DNA of 64,000 nucleotides, taken from positions 3,937,001 through 4,001,000 of the forward strand of contig NZ_CP114200.1 in the NCBI RefSeq assembly GCF_029392895.1, written 5' to 3'. The notes under the pieces are model-generated. The model did not search any database. It had not been told where the DNA came from and saw only the letters and a list, made by a program, of their open reading frames with translations. This document shows, piece after piece, positions 44,002 to 52,998 of this stretch. The DNA is from Streptomyces sp. 71268 (GTDB lineage Bacteria; Actinomycetota; Actinomycetes; Streptomycetales; Streptomycetaceae). How positions within the stretch are numbered: position 1 is the stretch's first letter; each line of letters starts with the position of its first letter. The translations under genes and the position numbers were made by a program.

Positions 44002-44073
44002 GGGAGCGATCATGCACGGGTTGCGTACGCGGCCACCGGAATGCCGCGCCGGCGCCGCGAGTTGACGCGGAGC

Positions 44074-45018
44074 ATGAAAGCCATTGGGGTGGAAGAGTTC
44101 GGTGGGCCTGACGCGCTGCGTGTGCTGGAGCTGCCCGAGCCGCAGGCGGGGCCCGGCGAGGTGCGAATTCGGGTGCACGCGGCGGCCGTGAACCCGACGG
44201 ACGTGATGCTGCGGACCGGCGGTCACGCCGTACGGATGCCGGGGCGCCGGCCGCCGTTCGTGCCCGGCATGGACGCCGCGGGCGTGATCGACCAGCTCGG
44301 GCCAGGGGTGGACGGGCGGCTGTCCGTGGGCCAACGGGTGATCGCCCTGGTGCTGTTCGTCGGGCCGCGCGGCGGGGCGTACGCCGAGCGGATCGTGGTG
44401 CCCGCCGCGTCGGTGGTGCCGGCGCCGGCGGGGGCGAGCTTCGCGGAGGCGTCCACCCTGTTGATGAACGCCATGACCGCGCGGCTGGCCCTGGACGCGG
44501 TGGCCGTGCCGGCCGGTGGGACCGTGGCCGTGACGGGGGCGGCCGGCGCGGTGGGCGGGTACGCGGTCGAGCTGGCGACGGCCGACGGGCTGACCGTGAT
44601 CGCGGACGCGGCGGCGCGCGACGTCGAGCGGGTGCGCGGGTTCGGCGCCGATCACGTCGTGGAGCGCGGTGCCGAGGTGGCCGCGCGCGTCCGCACGCTG
44701 GTGCCGGACGGCGTGCCCGGCCTGGTGGACGGCTCGAACCAGACCACCGAGGTCGTACCCGCCGTCGCCGACGGCGGCGCGCTGGCCTCGCTGCGCGGCT
44801 GGGCGGGCCCGTCCGAGCGCGGCGTCAACGTGCACCCGGTGATGGTGGCGGACGCCCTCACCGACACCGAGCGGCTCGACACGCTGAGCCGGCAGGCCGC
44901 GGAGGGCGTGCTGTCGCTGCACGTGGCCGACGTGCTGCCGGCCGACGAGGCGGCCAAGGCACACCGGTTGCTGGAGGCGGGCGGGGTGCGGGGGCGGTTG
45001 GTGCTGGACTTCTCCTGA
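44074..45018 (+). CDS. NADP-dependent medium-chain (quinone-type) oxidoreductase
   Basis: 314 residues. Starts MKAIGVEEFGGPDALRVLEL, typical of quinone oxidoreductases of the MDR superfamily. 'AAVNPTDVMLRTG' is the catalytic-domain motif and 'GTVAVTGAAGAVGGYAVELA' the nucleotide-binding loop. There are no zinc-binding cysteines, as in the zinc-free quinone reductase branch. Reaction: NADPH-dependent reduction of quinones or enones, substrate unknown. Confidence 0.9.
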   Translation: MKAIGVEEFGGPDALRVLELPEPQAGPGEVRIRVHAAAVNPTDVMLRTGGHAVRMPGRRPPFVPGMDAAGVIDQLGPGVDGRLSVGQRVIALVLFVGPRGGAYAERIVVPAASVVPAPAGASFAEASTLLMNAMTARLALDAVAVPAGGTVAVTGAAGAVGGYAVELATADGLTVIADAAARDVERVRGFGADHVVERGAEVAARVRTLVPDGVPGLVDGSNQTTEVVPAVADGGALASLRGWAGPSERGVNVHPVMVADALTDTERLDTLSRQAAEGVLSLHVADVLPADEAAKAHRLLEAGGVRGRLVLDFS

Positions 45019-45039
45019 GGGTGGTCCGACGGGGGTAGC

Positions 45040-45065
45040 GGGCGGCGGGGTCGTGCCCGCCGCCC
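45040..45065. terminator. Hairpin between convergent genes
   Basis: Perfect 10-bp stem GGGCGGCGGG / CCCGCCGCCC with a 6-base loop, between the oxidoreductase and NmrA-like genes, which converge here. Confidence 0.65.
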
Positions 45066-45090
45066 GGGTGCCGCCCCGCGACCGGCGGCG

Positions 45091-45939
45091 TCAGGTCGGC
45101 CAGCCGCCCGCCGCGGCCGTCGCCTTGGCGAACTCGGCGAAGGTGCGCGGCGGTCGGCCGAGGGCGCGTTGGACGCCGTCGGAGAGATAGGCGTCCGTGT
45201 TGTTCCGCAGCGGTTCCAGCACGTGCGCGAAGGCTTCGGCGTCCGCGAGCGGCAGGCCGTGTTGGACGAGTTCGCCGACGTAGTGGTCGGTGGTGATCGG
45301 TACGTAGCGAACCGTGCGGCCGGTGGCCTCGCTGATCGTGGCGGCCACCTCGGTCAGGGTGAGCGCGGCCGGCCCGGACAGTTCGTAGGTCTGGCCCGCG
45401 TGTCCGTCCTCGGTCAGCGCGGCGGTCACCACCGCCGCGATGTCCTCGGCGTCCACGAAGCTGGCGGCCCCGTCACCGGCGGGCAGCCGCAGCTCACCGG
45501 CGCGGACGCCGTCGGCGAAGAAGCCCTCGCTGAAGTTCTGCGCGAACCAGCCCGGCCTGCTGATCGTCCACTCCAGGCCGCTCTCGCGCACGGCGGCCTC
45601 GCTGTCGAGGACGCCGTCCAGGACGCCGTTGCTGTCCGTCGCGTAGTCGGGGTTGTCGATGCCGCGACCGGAGGCCAGGACGACGCGCCGGACCCCGTGC
45701 TCGGCGGCCCGCTCCAGGAAGGGGCGGACGAGCGTGGTGCCGTCCAGTTGCACGACGTACACGGCGCGCACGCCCCGCAGGGCGGCGTCCCAGGTGGTGT
45801 GGTCGGTCCAGTCGAAGGGGTGCTCGCCGGTACGGGCCGCCGCGCGGACCGGGAGGCCCTTGGCGCGGAGCCGGGCGGCGACGCGGCGGCCGGACTTGCC
45901 GGTGGCGCCGGTGACGAGGATGGGGTGCTGTTCGGACAT
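45091..45939 (-). CDS. NmrA-like NAD(P)-binding atypical short-chain dehydrogenase
   Basis: 282 residues from the ATG at 45939. 'ILVTGATGKSGRRVAARL' is the GxxGxxG Rossmann motif. 'VLASGRGIDNPDY' and 'WTISRPGWFAQNFSEGFF' are typical NmrA/QOR2-like. Such proteins act as redox sensors or reduce quinones. It is divergent from an AraC regulator 91 bp away that probably controls it. Confidence 0.88.
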   Translation of the reverse strand: MSEQHPILVTGATGKSGRRVAARLRAKGLPVRAAARTGEHPFDWTDHTTWDAALRGVRAVYVVQLDGTTLVRPFLERAAEHGVRRVVLASGRGIDNPDYATDSNGVLDGVLDSEAAVRESGLEWTISRPGWFAQNFSEGFFADGVRAGELRLPAGDGAASFVDAEDIAAVVTAALTEDGHAGQTYELSGPAALTLTEVAATISEATGRTVRYVPITTDHYVGELVQHGLPLADAEAFAHVLEPLRNNTDAYLSDGVQRALGRPPRTFAEFAKATAAAGGWPT

Positions 45940-46030
45940 GGCCCCAGTCAAGCGTGGGGCGCTGAGACGTTCCATGGCAGGGAAGCGCTGACCGATGTCT
46001 GAGCGTCTACGTTCTGCCTACACTGCCGCC

Positions 46031-47107
46031 ATGGACGCGGTATCGGAGCTGTTGGGGCAGGTACGGGCGCGGGGGGCCGTGTTCCGGCAGACGATCATGC
46101 GTCCGCCGTGGGCGCTGCGGATGGCCAGCGGCGCCCCGCTGACGCTGGCCATGATGGCGCGCGGCCGGGCGTGGATCGTGCCCGAGCGGGGCGAGCCGGT
46201 GGCCGTCGGCGTGGGCGACATCGCGGTGGTGCGCGGCGACGCGCCGTACACGGTGGCCGACGATCCCGCGACCGTCCCCGCGCACGTGGTGACCAGCGCG
46301 GACTACTGCCCGACGGCTGACGGCATCGAGCCCGCCGGCGGGCGCGCGGGCGGCACCTGTGAGCCGCTGGGCGCGCGGCGGGACGGGGCCCCGGGCCGGG
46401 GCGGGGCGGCTGGGGATGGCGGGGGCCCGGACCGGGGCGGGGCCGCTGGGGCTGGCGGGAACCCGGACCACCTTGGCGCCGCCGGGGGCGCGGCTCCGGT
46501 GCTGGTCAGTGGGGCCTTCGAGGGGCGGGGCGAGTTGAGCGAACGGCTGTTGCGGGCGTTGCCGGCGGTGCTCGTGGTGCCGGCGGACGGGGGGCCGTAC
46601 CCGTCGGTGGAGGTGGTGGCCGACGAGGTCGCCCGGAACCGGCCGGGGCAGCAACTCGTCCTCGACCGGACGTTGGACCTGCTGCTGGTGGCCGCGTTGC
46701 GGCGGTGGTTCGACGACCCGGGCGCGGGCGCCCCCGCCTGGTGCCGGGCCCTGGACGACCCGCTGGTCGGGCGGGCGCTGCGGCTGCTGCACGACGCGCC
46801 GGAGCGGCCCTGGACGGTGGCCGACCTGGCGGCCGGGGTCGGCGTCTCGCGGGCGGCGCTCGCCCGGCGGTTCACCGCGCTGGTGGGCGAGCCGCCGATG
46901 GCCTACCTGGCGGGTTGGCGCGTCGCCCTCGCCGCCGACCTGCTGCGGGAGACCGACCAGACGGTGGACGCGATCGCGCGCCGGGTGGGGTACGCCAACG
47001 CCTTCGCGCTGAGCGTGGCGTTCAAGCGGCTCCGGGGCACCCGGCCCAGCGACCACCGCGACCCACCGCCTGCCTGGCGGGCGACGGCCGGGGCGGGGGC
47101 TGGTTGA
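46031..47107 (+). CDS. AraC-family transcriptional regulator (cupin sensor)
   Basis: 358 residues. N-terminal cupin_6-type sensor ('WALRMASGAPLTLAMMARGRAWIV'), interrupted at about residues 105-165 by a Gly/Ala/Asp low-complexity insert. C-terminal double HTH: 'WTVADLAAGVGVSRAALARRF' and 'TVDAIARRVGYANAFALSVAFKRLRGTRPSDHR'. The ATG at 46031 is favoured over one 36 bases upstream, which lies in the promoter space. Likely activates or represses the divergent NmrA-like gene. Confidence 0.9.
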   Translation: MDAVSELLGQVRARGAVFRQTIMRPPWALRMASGAPLTLAMMARGRAWIVPERGEPVAVGVGDIAVVRGDAPYTVADDPATVPAHVVTSADYCPTADGIEPAGGRAGGTCEPLGARRDGAPGRGGAAGDGGGPDRGGAAGAGGNPDHLGAAGGAAPVLVSGAFEGRGELSERLLRALPAVLVVPADGGPYPSVEVVADEVARNRPGQQLVLDRTLDLLLVAALRRWFDDPGAGAPAWCRALDDPLVGRALRLLHDAPERPWTVADLAAGVGVSRAALARRFTALVGEPPMAYLAGWRVALAADLLRETDQTVDAIARRVGYANAFALSVAFKRLRGTRPSDHRDPPPAWRATAGAGAG

Positions 47108-47118
47108 TTCCGGGGGCC

Positions 47119-47194
47119 GGTTGGTGTCCGGGAGGCCGGTTGGTGTCTGGGAGGCCAGTTGGTGTCCGCGAGGCCGGTTGGTGTCCAGGAGGCC
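47119..47194. repeat. 19-bp tandem repeat, four copies
   Basis: Unit GGTTGGTGTCCGGGAGGCC in four slightly diverged copies directly after the AraC stop. Not in a gene. Could be a slippage product or contribute to 3'-end structure. Confidence 0.8.
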
Positions 47195-47365
47195 GGTTAC
47201 GGGGGGCCGGGGCGGGTCCGGGGCGTGGGGCGCTGGGCGGCCCGCCCTGGCGGGGCGGGCCGCGTGCGCTTCCCCGGGGGCGACGAGGGGGCGGGGTGGT
47301 CAACCTCGCCGTCGCCCGCACGGAGCCGCCGGTTCGGTGACGAACCGGCGGCGCGTGGCCGCGGG

Positions 47366-47845
47366 TTAGCGGACGTACGGCGCCGGGGCCGGCGGCACCG
47401 GACGCGGGCTGTCGGCCTGGCCCGGCGTCGCCGGGGCCGGGCGCGGGGTGACCTGGTCGCCGGGCTCCAGGACCTCCGGCGCGGGGCGCGGGGTCGAGGT
47501 CCGGCCCGGGGCGTCCTGGGGCACGGGCTTCGCGACCTCGCCCGGGGTGCCCGGCTTGGCCGGAGCCGGAGCCGGCGCCGGGGTGCCCGGCTTGGCCGGG
47601 ACCGGGGCCGGGGTGCCCGGCTTGGCGGGCACGGGCGCCGGCGTACCCGGCTTCGGCGGCACGGGCGCGGGCTGCGCGACCTCGGCCGGCGCGGCGTCCG
47701 GTGCCGAGTTGGCCGGCTTCGGGGCGGGCTTCGGACCGGAGTCGGCGCTCGCGACGGTGGCCCAGCCCCCGGCGGCCACGGCACCGCTGGCGGCGATGGA
47801 GAGGATCAGGCGGCGGGTGCGGCCCTTGAACAGGCGCTTGGTCAT
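47366..47845 (-). CDS. Exported proline-rich repeat protein
   Basis: 159 residues. Basic start MTKRLFKGRTRRLIL, hydrophobic segment 'SIAASGAVAAGGWATVASA' and cleavage near residue 34: a Sec signal peptide. The mature part is almost entirely Pro/Ala/Lys repeats of the KPGTPAPVPA type (about 4 units), suited to spanning the cell wall. No catalytic domain. It is divergent from the sigma-factor gene, 220 bp away. Repeat number may vary between strains. Confidence 0.75.
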   Translation of the reverse strand: MTKRLFKGRTRRLILSIAASGAVAAGGWATVASADSGPKPAPKPANSAPDAAPAEVAQPAPVPPKPGTPAPVPAKPGTPAPVPAKPGTPAPAPAPAKPGTPGEVAKPVPQDAPGRTSTPRPAPEVLEPGDQVTPRPAPATPGQADSPRPVPPAPAPYVR

Positions 47846-48065
47846 GGTGACTCCTCGTGTGAACGGGACCGGAGGTGTCCGGCCGTGCGCGTGGCCGCCG
47901 ATCCCCCGGGCGGATCACGGCCTTGCGTGAGAGGAGTACGGGGGCTCGGGGCGGCGGGTTGCACGGTGGGGTGCGGAAATCTTTTTCGGGCCGGCGTGCA
48001 ACCTCCGCCCGCCCCGTTCCGTATGGGAGAGGGGACGGCGCGAGGCGTGTGGTGGGAGGCGGCGG

Positions 48066-48575
48066 GTGAGGGAAGCAGTCCGGGAGCGCGAGTTCCGGGA
48101 GTACGCGGAGGCGCGCCAGGCGCACCTGCGGCGCAACGCCTACCTGCTCTGCGGGGACTGGCACCTGGCCCAGGACCTGACCCAGACCACGCTGATGAAG
48201 CTGTACGCGGCCTGGGGCCGGGTGCGCCGGGACGGCAACGTGGACGCGTACGCGCGCACCATCCTCACCCGGACCTTCATCGACCAGCACCGCAAGGGGC
48301 GGTGGCGCGAGGAGGCCGTGGAGGAGGTGCCGGAGGCGCCCGAGGCCGAGGCCGACGCGCCGGAGTTGCGGCTGGTGATGCGGTCCGCGCTGATGGAGCT
48401 TCCGCCGCGGTACCGGGCGGTGCTCGTACTGCGGTTCTGGGAGGACTGGAGCGTGGAGCAGACGGCGGAGGCGCTGCGGGTGACCCCGGGTACGGTCAAG
48501 AGCCAGAGCGCGCGCGGGCTCAAGCGGCTGCGCGGGCTCGTCGAGGGCCTGGTGGGCGAGGGGAGCGGGCGGTGA
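48066..48575 (+). CDS. SigE-family (ECF) RNA polymerase sigma factor
   Basis: 169 residues from a GTG at 48066 with GGGAGG upstream. Region 2 'LLCGDWHLAQDLTQTTLMKLYAAW' and region 4 'LPPRYRAVLVLRFWEDWSVEQTAEALRVTPGTVKSQSARGLKRLRG' are clear. It belongs to the streptomycete SigE-like M50-type group annotated as SigE family. The next gene overlaps its stop by 4 bases and encodes a membrane-anchored protein, likely its regulator. Signals unknown. Confidence 0.93.
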   Translation: MREAVREREFREYAEARQAHLRRNAYLLCGDWHLAQDLTQTTLMKLYAAWGRVRRDGNVDAYARTILTRTFIDQHRKGRWREEAVEEVPEAPEAEADAPELRLVMRSALMELPPRYRAVLVLRFWEDWSVEQTAEALRVTPGTVKSQSARGLKRLRGLVEGLVGEGSGR

Positions 48576-49100
48576 GTCGGGACCGGAACGCGGGCGGCGC
48601 GCGCGAGGGCGCCGAACTTCGCCACGCCTTCGCGGAGATCCTGGACTCCGCCCAGGAACCGCCGCTGACCAGCGTGGTCGACTCGGCCGTGGCGGGCGGG
48701 CGGCGGATGCGCCGCCGGCGGATCGCCGCGTCGGCGGCCGGCGTCGTCACGGTCGCGGCGCTCACGGTGGCCGCCGCCGTCGGGCTGCCCGGCACGGGGC
48801 CCGACCGCGACCAGCAGCCCCTGTCCCCGTCGGGCGGCCCGCGGCCCACCGCCACCTCACCGGTGCCCGAGCCCACGCCCCCCGCGGACGGCCCCCACCC
48901 GCAACCGCGACCCACCCACCCCACCGACGCCGCGACCCCGGGCGCGCCCCCCGGGCGCCGCGGCCCCGCCCTCCGTCGGGACGCCCCGCACGCCGGCACT
49001 CCGCACCCCGGGACTCCCCACCCCGCCCGGCTCCGACTCCGGTTCCGACCCCGCCGACGTAGCGACGCCCGAGCCCCCGGGCGCGCGGCCCGGCCCCTGA
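48572..49100 (+). CDS. Membrane-anchored partner of the sigma factor, probable frameshift
   Basis: GTG at 48572 overlaps the sigma stop (GTGA). Residues ~1-50 are cytosolic ('ELRHAFAEILDSAQEPPLTSVVDSAVAGG'), then one membrane helix 'IAASAAGVVTVAALTVAAAVG', then Pro/Thr-rich linker. The original frame stays open to 49534, across a gene on the other strand, with unnatural Arg-rich sequence. A shift at the CCCCCCGGG run near 48950 instead gives a normal Pro/Ser/Asp-rich ending that stops at 49100. So this is a real gene with an indel (or sequencing error). Likely anti-sigma-like role, inferred from position. Confidence 0.5.
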
Positions 49101-49262
49101 CCCGGAGCGGGTACGCGCGCGGGGCGGTGGCGCGCGGCCCGGGCCCCGACCGGCAGCGGATACGCGCGCGGGGCGGGTGCGGCGTGCGGGGCGGGTGCGG
49201 TGTACGGGGTTGGCCGGGCCGTACGAGAGAGACCTACGGGGCGCCGCCCCGCCGCGCCGAGG

Positions 49263-49856
49263 TCAGCCGCTCGCGCGGGCGGTGGGCTTGGCCCGTACGT
49301 GCATGCGCTCGCCCTGCCGACCGAAGATGCTCAGCACCTCGACGGGGCCCTCGCCGGTGGTGCCGAACCAGTGCGGCAGCCGGGTGTCGAACTCGGCCGC
49401 CTCCCCCGCGCCCATCGTCAGGTCGTGGTCGGCCAGCACCAGGCGCAGCCGCCCGGCCAGCACGTACAGCCACTCGTACCCCTCGTGGGTGCACACGTTG
49501 GGCGTGCTGCGGCTGGCGGGCAGGACCATCTTGAACGCCTGGAGCGGGCCGGGCTGCCGGGTCAGCGGCAGCACGGTGTTCCCGTGCGCGCGGCGCGGCG
49601 TGAGCCGTACCCGCGGGTCGCCGACCTCGGGCGCGCCGACCAGTTCGTCCAGCGGGACCTGGTGGGCCTGCGCGATCGGCAGCAGCAACTCCAGGCTCGG
49701 CCGACGCTGTCCCGACTCGAGCCGGGACAGCGTGCTCTTGGAGATCCCGGTGGCCTGCGCGAGCCCGGACAGCGTGACGCCACGCTCGGTACGCAGCCGC
49801 TTGAGCCGGGGACCGACCTCGGTGAGGGCCTGGGCGATGGCGGGTGAGTGTTCCAC
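49263..49856 (-). CDS. XRE-cupin transcriptional regulator
   Basis: 197 residues from a GTG at 49856. XRE HTH at about 15-70 ('LKRLRTERGVTLSGLAQATGISKSTLSRLESGQRRPSLELL') and a C-terminal cupin (about 110-185; 'THEGYEWLYVLAGRLRLVLADHDLTMGAGEAAEF'). Standard two-domain architecture of small-molecule-responsive repressors such as PuuR-type. A palindromic site lies ~31 bp upstream. Ligand unknown. Confidence 0.92.
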   Translation of the reverse strand: MEHSPAIAQALTEVGPRLKRLRTERGVTLSGLAQATGISKSTLSRLESGQRRPSLELLLPIAQAHQVPLDELVGAPEVGDPRVRLTPRRAHGNTVLPLTRQPGPLQAFKMVLPASRSTPNVCTHEGYEWLYVLAGRLRLVLADHDLTMGAGEAAEFDTRLPHWFGTTGEGPVEVLSIFGRQGERMHVRAKPTARASG

Positions 49857-50170
49857 ACCGCCATTGCACCCCACCCGTCCCGGAACCGGCAACGGTGTTT
49901 GCCGAAGCCGCACGCGTCGGGGGCCGGTCACGCGTGCTCCACGGCCACCCACCGGAACCGACCCGGGCGCCGCCCGGCGGCCGTCCTCTCGCCCGGCGCG
50001 ATCCCGGAGCCGCCCCGCCGCTCCCACGCTTGAACCCGCCGGGCGCGGGGCACTCGATGGAGACCGTGACGTGCGGCTCCGCACGCGGGCCCCGACCGCC
50101 CGACCGATCACCGGGCGGGCCCGCGTGGCGGACTCGTACGCGACACTCGGACCGATGATGGGGGACACAC
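49857..50170. promoter_or_regulatory. Divergent region with a candidate XRE-cupin operator
   Basis: 314 bp without a gene between the XRE-cupin (minus) and a small gene (plus). At 49887-49904 CGGCAA and TTGCCG form a perfect 6+6 bp inverted repeat around a 6-base spacer, just upstream of the XRE-cupin start, a likely autoregulatory operator. The rest is GC-rich with no distinct feature. Confidence 0.5.
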
Positions 50171-50440
50171 ATGCACAGTGACCTGAACGACGAACTGCGT
50201 TCCAGAGCGGGCGTGTTCACCGACGAGCACGAGGGTCTGTGGGTGACCGTCGACGCCGGGAACACCGTGGAGTTCGGCGGCGCGCGCCCCGGCGAACTGT
50301 TCCAGGCGGCGGCCGACTGGCTCGCCACGGACCGACGGTACGAGGTGCTCGACGTGCGCTGGCAGCACGCCCCCACCGACCCGCGCCTCCGCCTGGCCAT
50401 CAGCCTGGACCGGGCTCCCGACGCCCGTCCCGGCGGCTGA
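50171..50440 (+). CDS. Small acidic protein of unknown function
   Basis: 89 residues starting MHSDLNDELRSRAGVFTDEHEG, with GGGGGA 6 bases upstream of the ATG. 'LFQAAADWLATDRRYEVLDVRWQH' suggests an alpha/beta fold. No family recognised, no signal peptide. Single gene with good codon bias. Confidence 0.7.
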   Translation: MHSDLNDELRSRAGVFTDEHEGLWVTVDAGNTVEFGGARPGELFQAAADWLATDRRYEVLDVRWQHAPTDPRLRLAISLDRAPDARPGG

Positions 50441-50616
50441 CCCGGCCCCACTGACCGTGCCGCCCGCCCCCCGGCCCCCGGAGTAGGCACCCCCGAGCAC
50501 ACCCACGGCACCCGTCCGCCCTGCCGCCCCACCCACACCCCCACCGGCCCGGCCCGTATACCGTCGGAACCCGGAACCCGGAACCCGGGGCGCGGACAGG
50601 CAGGCAGGGCGGACGG

Positions 50617-51408
50617 GTGGGCTGGGACGTGGCGCGGGAGCGGGGAGGGCGGGACGCGGTGGGGTATGACGAGTTGGTCGCCGACGGGTTGACGACACCG
50701 TTCGAGGGATGGGACTTCGGGGTGTTCCGGGGGCGGTACGCCGAGCGGGGCGATGCCGACCTGCCGTGGAGCTATCCGCGGCTCGTGCGCGAACGCCTGC
50801 CGGGCGCGGGCGCGCTGCTCGATCTCGGGACGGGCGGTGGTGAGGTGTTGGCCTCGCTGGCGCCGCTGCCCGCGCGGACCGCGGCGACCGAGGGGTTCGC
50901 GCCCAACGTACCGGTGGCGCGCGAGCGGCTCGAACCGTTGGGGATCGAGGTGGCCGAGGTCGGCGACGACGATCAACTGCCGTTCGGTGACGCCTCGTTC
51001 GACCTGGTGATCAGCCGGCACGAGTCGTACGACCCTGACGAGGTCCGCCGCGTGCTCCGGCCCGGCGGCACGTTCGTCACCCAGCAGGTGGGCGGCGGGG
51101 ACCTCGCGGAGGTCAACGAGGCGCTCGGCGCGCCCGCGCACGGTTACGCCGACTGGGACCTGGGCGCCGCCACCGACCAGCTCACCGCCGCCGGCTTCAC
51201 CGTGACCTGGCAGGACGAGGCTCGGTTGCCGGCGGCCTTCCACGACATCGGGGCGCTGGTGCTGTTCCTGCGCATCACCCCGTGGCACGTCTCCGACTTC
51301 AGCGTGGAGCGGTACGCCGAGCCGCTGCGCGCCCTGCACGCCACGATGAGCGCGGGCCGGCCGTTGGCCGCCCACTGTCACCGCTTCGCGCTGGTCGCCC
51401 AGCCGTAG
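50617..51408 (+). CDS. Class I SAM-dependent methyltransferase
   Basis: 263 residues, GTG start. Motif I 'ALLDLGTGGGEVLASLAPLP', acidic loop 'DDDQLPFGDASFDLVISRHESYD' and post-loop 'RVLRPGGTFVTQQVG' are textbook type 11 methyltransferase signatures. The start of the domain is preceded by 'PWSYPRLVRERLPGAG'. Substrate unknown. Confidence 0.9.
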   Translation: MGWDVARERGGRDAVGYDELVADGLTTPFEGWDFGVFRGRYAERGDADLPWSYPRLVRERLPGAGALLDLGTGGGEVLASLAPLPARTAATEGFAPNVPVARERLEPLGIEVAEVGDDDQLPFGDASFDLVISRHESYDPDEVRRVLRPGGTFVTQQVGGGDLAEVNEALGAPAHGYADWDLGAATDQLTAAGFTVTWQDEARLPAAFHDIGALVLFLRITPWHVSDFSVERYAEPLRALHATMSAGRPLAAHCHRFALVAQP

Positions 51409-51459
51409 TGGGGAGTGCCCGGCCGTCGGCGGGGCGGGTACGTACGTGGCGGACGCCGG

Positions 51460-51519
51460 ACCCGTCCGGAGCCGGCCGGACCCGTCCGGGGCCGGCCGGA
51501 CCCGTCCGGGGCCGGCCGT
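51460..51519. repeat. 20-bp tandem repeat, three copies
   Basis: Unit ACCCGTCCGGGGCCGGCCGG, three near-identical copies, between the methyltransferase and the acyltransferase genes. Each unit can form short GGCCGGCC hairpins and may act as a terminator. Confidence 0.75.
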
Positions 51520-51552
51520 GGCCGGGAAGCCGAGACGCGAGGGAGGCCGAAG

Positions 51553-52941
51553 GTGCCGGGAGAGAGGTCGCGGACGAACGTGTCCGACGAGCACGCCATT
51601 GGGCCGATCGATCGGGCCTTCCTCGCGCTGGCCCGTCAACACCAGCCGACCACCGGGTTCTTCCTCGACTTCGCCGGGCCCGTGCCGGACCCCGACGCGC
51701 TGGCGGAGCGGGTGCTCGGGCGCGCGGCCGGGTTGCCCGCGCTGAACCTGCTGCGCCCGGGCGGACGGGCGCGCCGGTGGCGCCCGCGTACGGCCGACTT
51801 CGACCCGGGCGTGCACGTGCGCCGGCGCACCGGCCTGGCCGGCCCCGACGCGCTGGCCGACGCGACGAGCGCGCTGCTCAGCCACCCGCTGCCGGGCGAC
51901 GAGCACCCACCCTGGGACCTGTGGCTGCTGGACGGGGCAGCCGAGCGGGGTGGCGCGGCGGAGCGGGATGGCGCGGCAGGGCGGGATGGCGCGGCAGGGC
52001 GCGTGGGGGCGCGTGGGGGGTTTCGGCTGGTGCTGCGGGTGCACCACGCCGTGCAGGACGGGGTGGGCGCCGCGCACTCCGCGCTGGCCCTGCTCGGCGA
52101 CGCCGCGGCGGCCGGCCCGCCGCTGTACCCGGCGCGGCTGCCGAGGCCGGCCGGCGCGCTGCTGGCCGCGTCGGACGCCGTACGCCAACTCGGTCGCGTC
52201 CGCGACTGGCCCGCGCTGCGCGCCCACCCCGCCGGCCGCACCGCGTGGACCAGCCAGGACGTCCCCGTGGCGCGGCTGCGCCAACTCGCCGACGCGTGGC
52301 GGACCAGCGTCAACGACGTCTGCCTGACCGGCCTGGCGCGCGCGGTGCGGGCCTGGCGGCAGGACGGCGGCCCCGGCGCGTGCCCCGACCTGCCGGTGCT
52401 GGTGGCCATGTCCACGCGCGGCCCGGGCCAGCGGTACGCGCCGGGCAACCACGTGGTCGGCTACCGGCTGCTGCTGCCGTCGTCGGCGACCCGGCTCGGT
52501 GAGGCCGCGGCCCGGGTGCGCCGCCAGACCGACGCCGTGCGCCGTACCGGAACCCGCGACGCGCGCCGGCTCGCCGTGCGCGCGGCCCCGCACCGGGCCG
52601 GCGAGTGGGCGATGGGCTATGTCAGGAACGCCGTGCCGGTCGGGGTCAGTTCGGTCACCGTCGCCGACGAGGAACTGACCTGTCTCGGCGCCCGGCTGAC
52701 CGGGGCGTCCATGTTCTACGACGTGCACGACGGGCTGCTCGGCTACGTCTCGTTCACGCGCGCGGGCGGGGTCGTACGGTGCGGCGTCGTGTACGACGCG
52801 GCACTGCCCCGCGCCGCCGACCTGGCCCGCCACTGGCGGCGGGCCCTCTCCCCCGACCCGGCCGGGGCGGAGGCCGGGGTGGCAGGGGCCGCTGAGGCCG
52901 TCGAAGGCGCGGGGGGCGCGCGGCCGGGGACTCCGGCGTAG
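51553..52941 (+). CDS. Wax ester synthase/diacylglycerol acyltransferase (WS/DGAT)-like
   Basis: 462 residues from a GTG at 51553 with GGGAGG 7 bases upstream (a GTG 27 bases downstream starts MSDEHAIGPIDR, the family's usual opening). Active-site motif HHxxxDG is His164-His165-Ala-Val-Gln-Asp169-Gly170. 'GNHVVGYRLLLP' and 'VSSVTVADEELTCLGARLTGAS' are C-terminal motifs. WS/DGAT enzymes acylate diacylglycerol or alcohols for storage lipid. A GAAERGGAAERDG-type repeat insert lies about 25 residues before the active site, outside the catalytic motif. Confidence 0.85.
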   Translation: MPGERSRTNVSDEHAIGPIDRAFLALARQHQPTTGFFLDFAGPVPDPDALAERVLGRAAGLPALNLLRPGGRARRWRPRTADFDPGVHVRRRTGLAGPDALADATSALLSHPLPGDEHPPWDLWLLDGAAERGGAAERDGAAGRDGAAGRVGARGGFRLVLRVHHAVQDGVGAAHSALALLGDAAAAGPPLYPARLPRPAGALLAASDAVRQLGRVRDWPALRAHPAGRTAWTSQDVPVARLRQLADAWRTSVNDVCLTGLARAVRAWRQDGGPGACPDLPVLVAMSTRGPGQRYAPGNHVVGYRLLLPSSATRLGEAAARVRRQTDAVRRTGTRDARRLAVRAAPHRAGEWAMGYVRNAVPVGVSSVTVADEELTCLGARLTGASMFYDVHDGLLGYVSFTRAGGVVRCGVVYDAALPRAADLARHWRRALSPDPAGAEAGVAGAAEAVEGAGGARPGTPA

Positions 52942-52998
52942 GGCGATGCCGGCGCGGCCACGGGTCACCGGACACCGACGCCCGCCGGCCACCACCCC

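Noticed and set aside
47159..49534. Single 791-aa protein spanning sigma-factor and neighbouring genes
   Set aside because: Crosses a clearly coding ECF sigma gene in another frame and an XRE-cupin on the other strand; only the part from 48572 is real, with a likely frameshift.
49234..52995. 1,253-aa minus-strand frame
   Set aside because: Runs antisense through a methyltransferase and a WS/DGAT gene; only its XRE-cupin tail region in another start is a gene.
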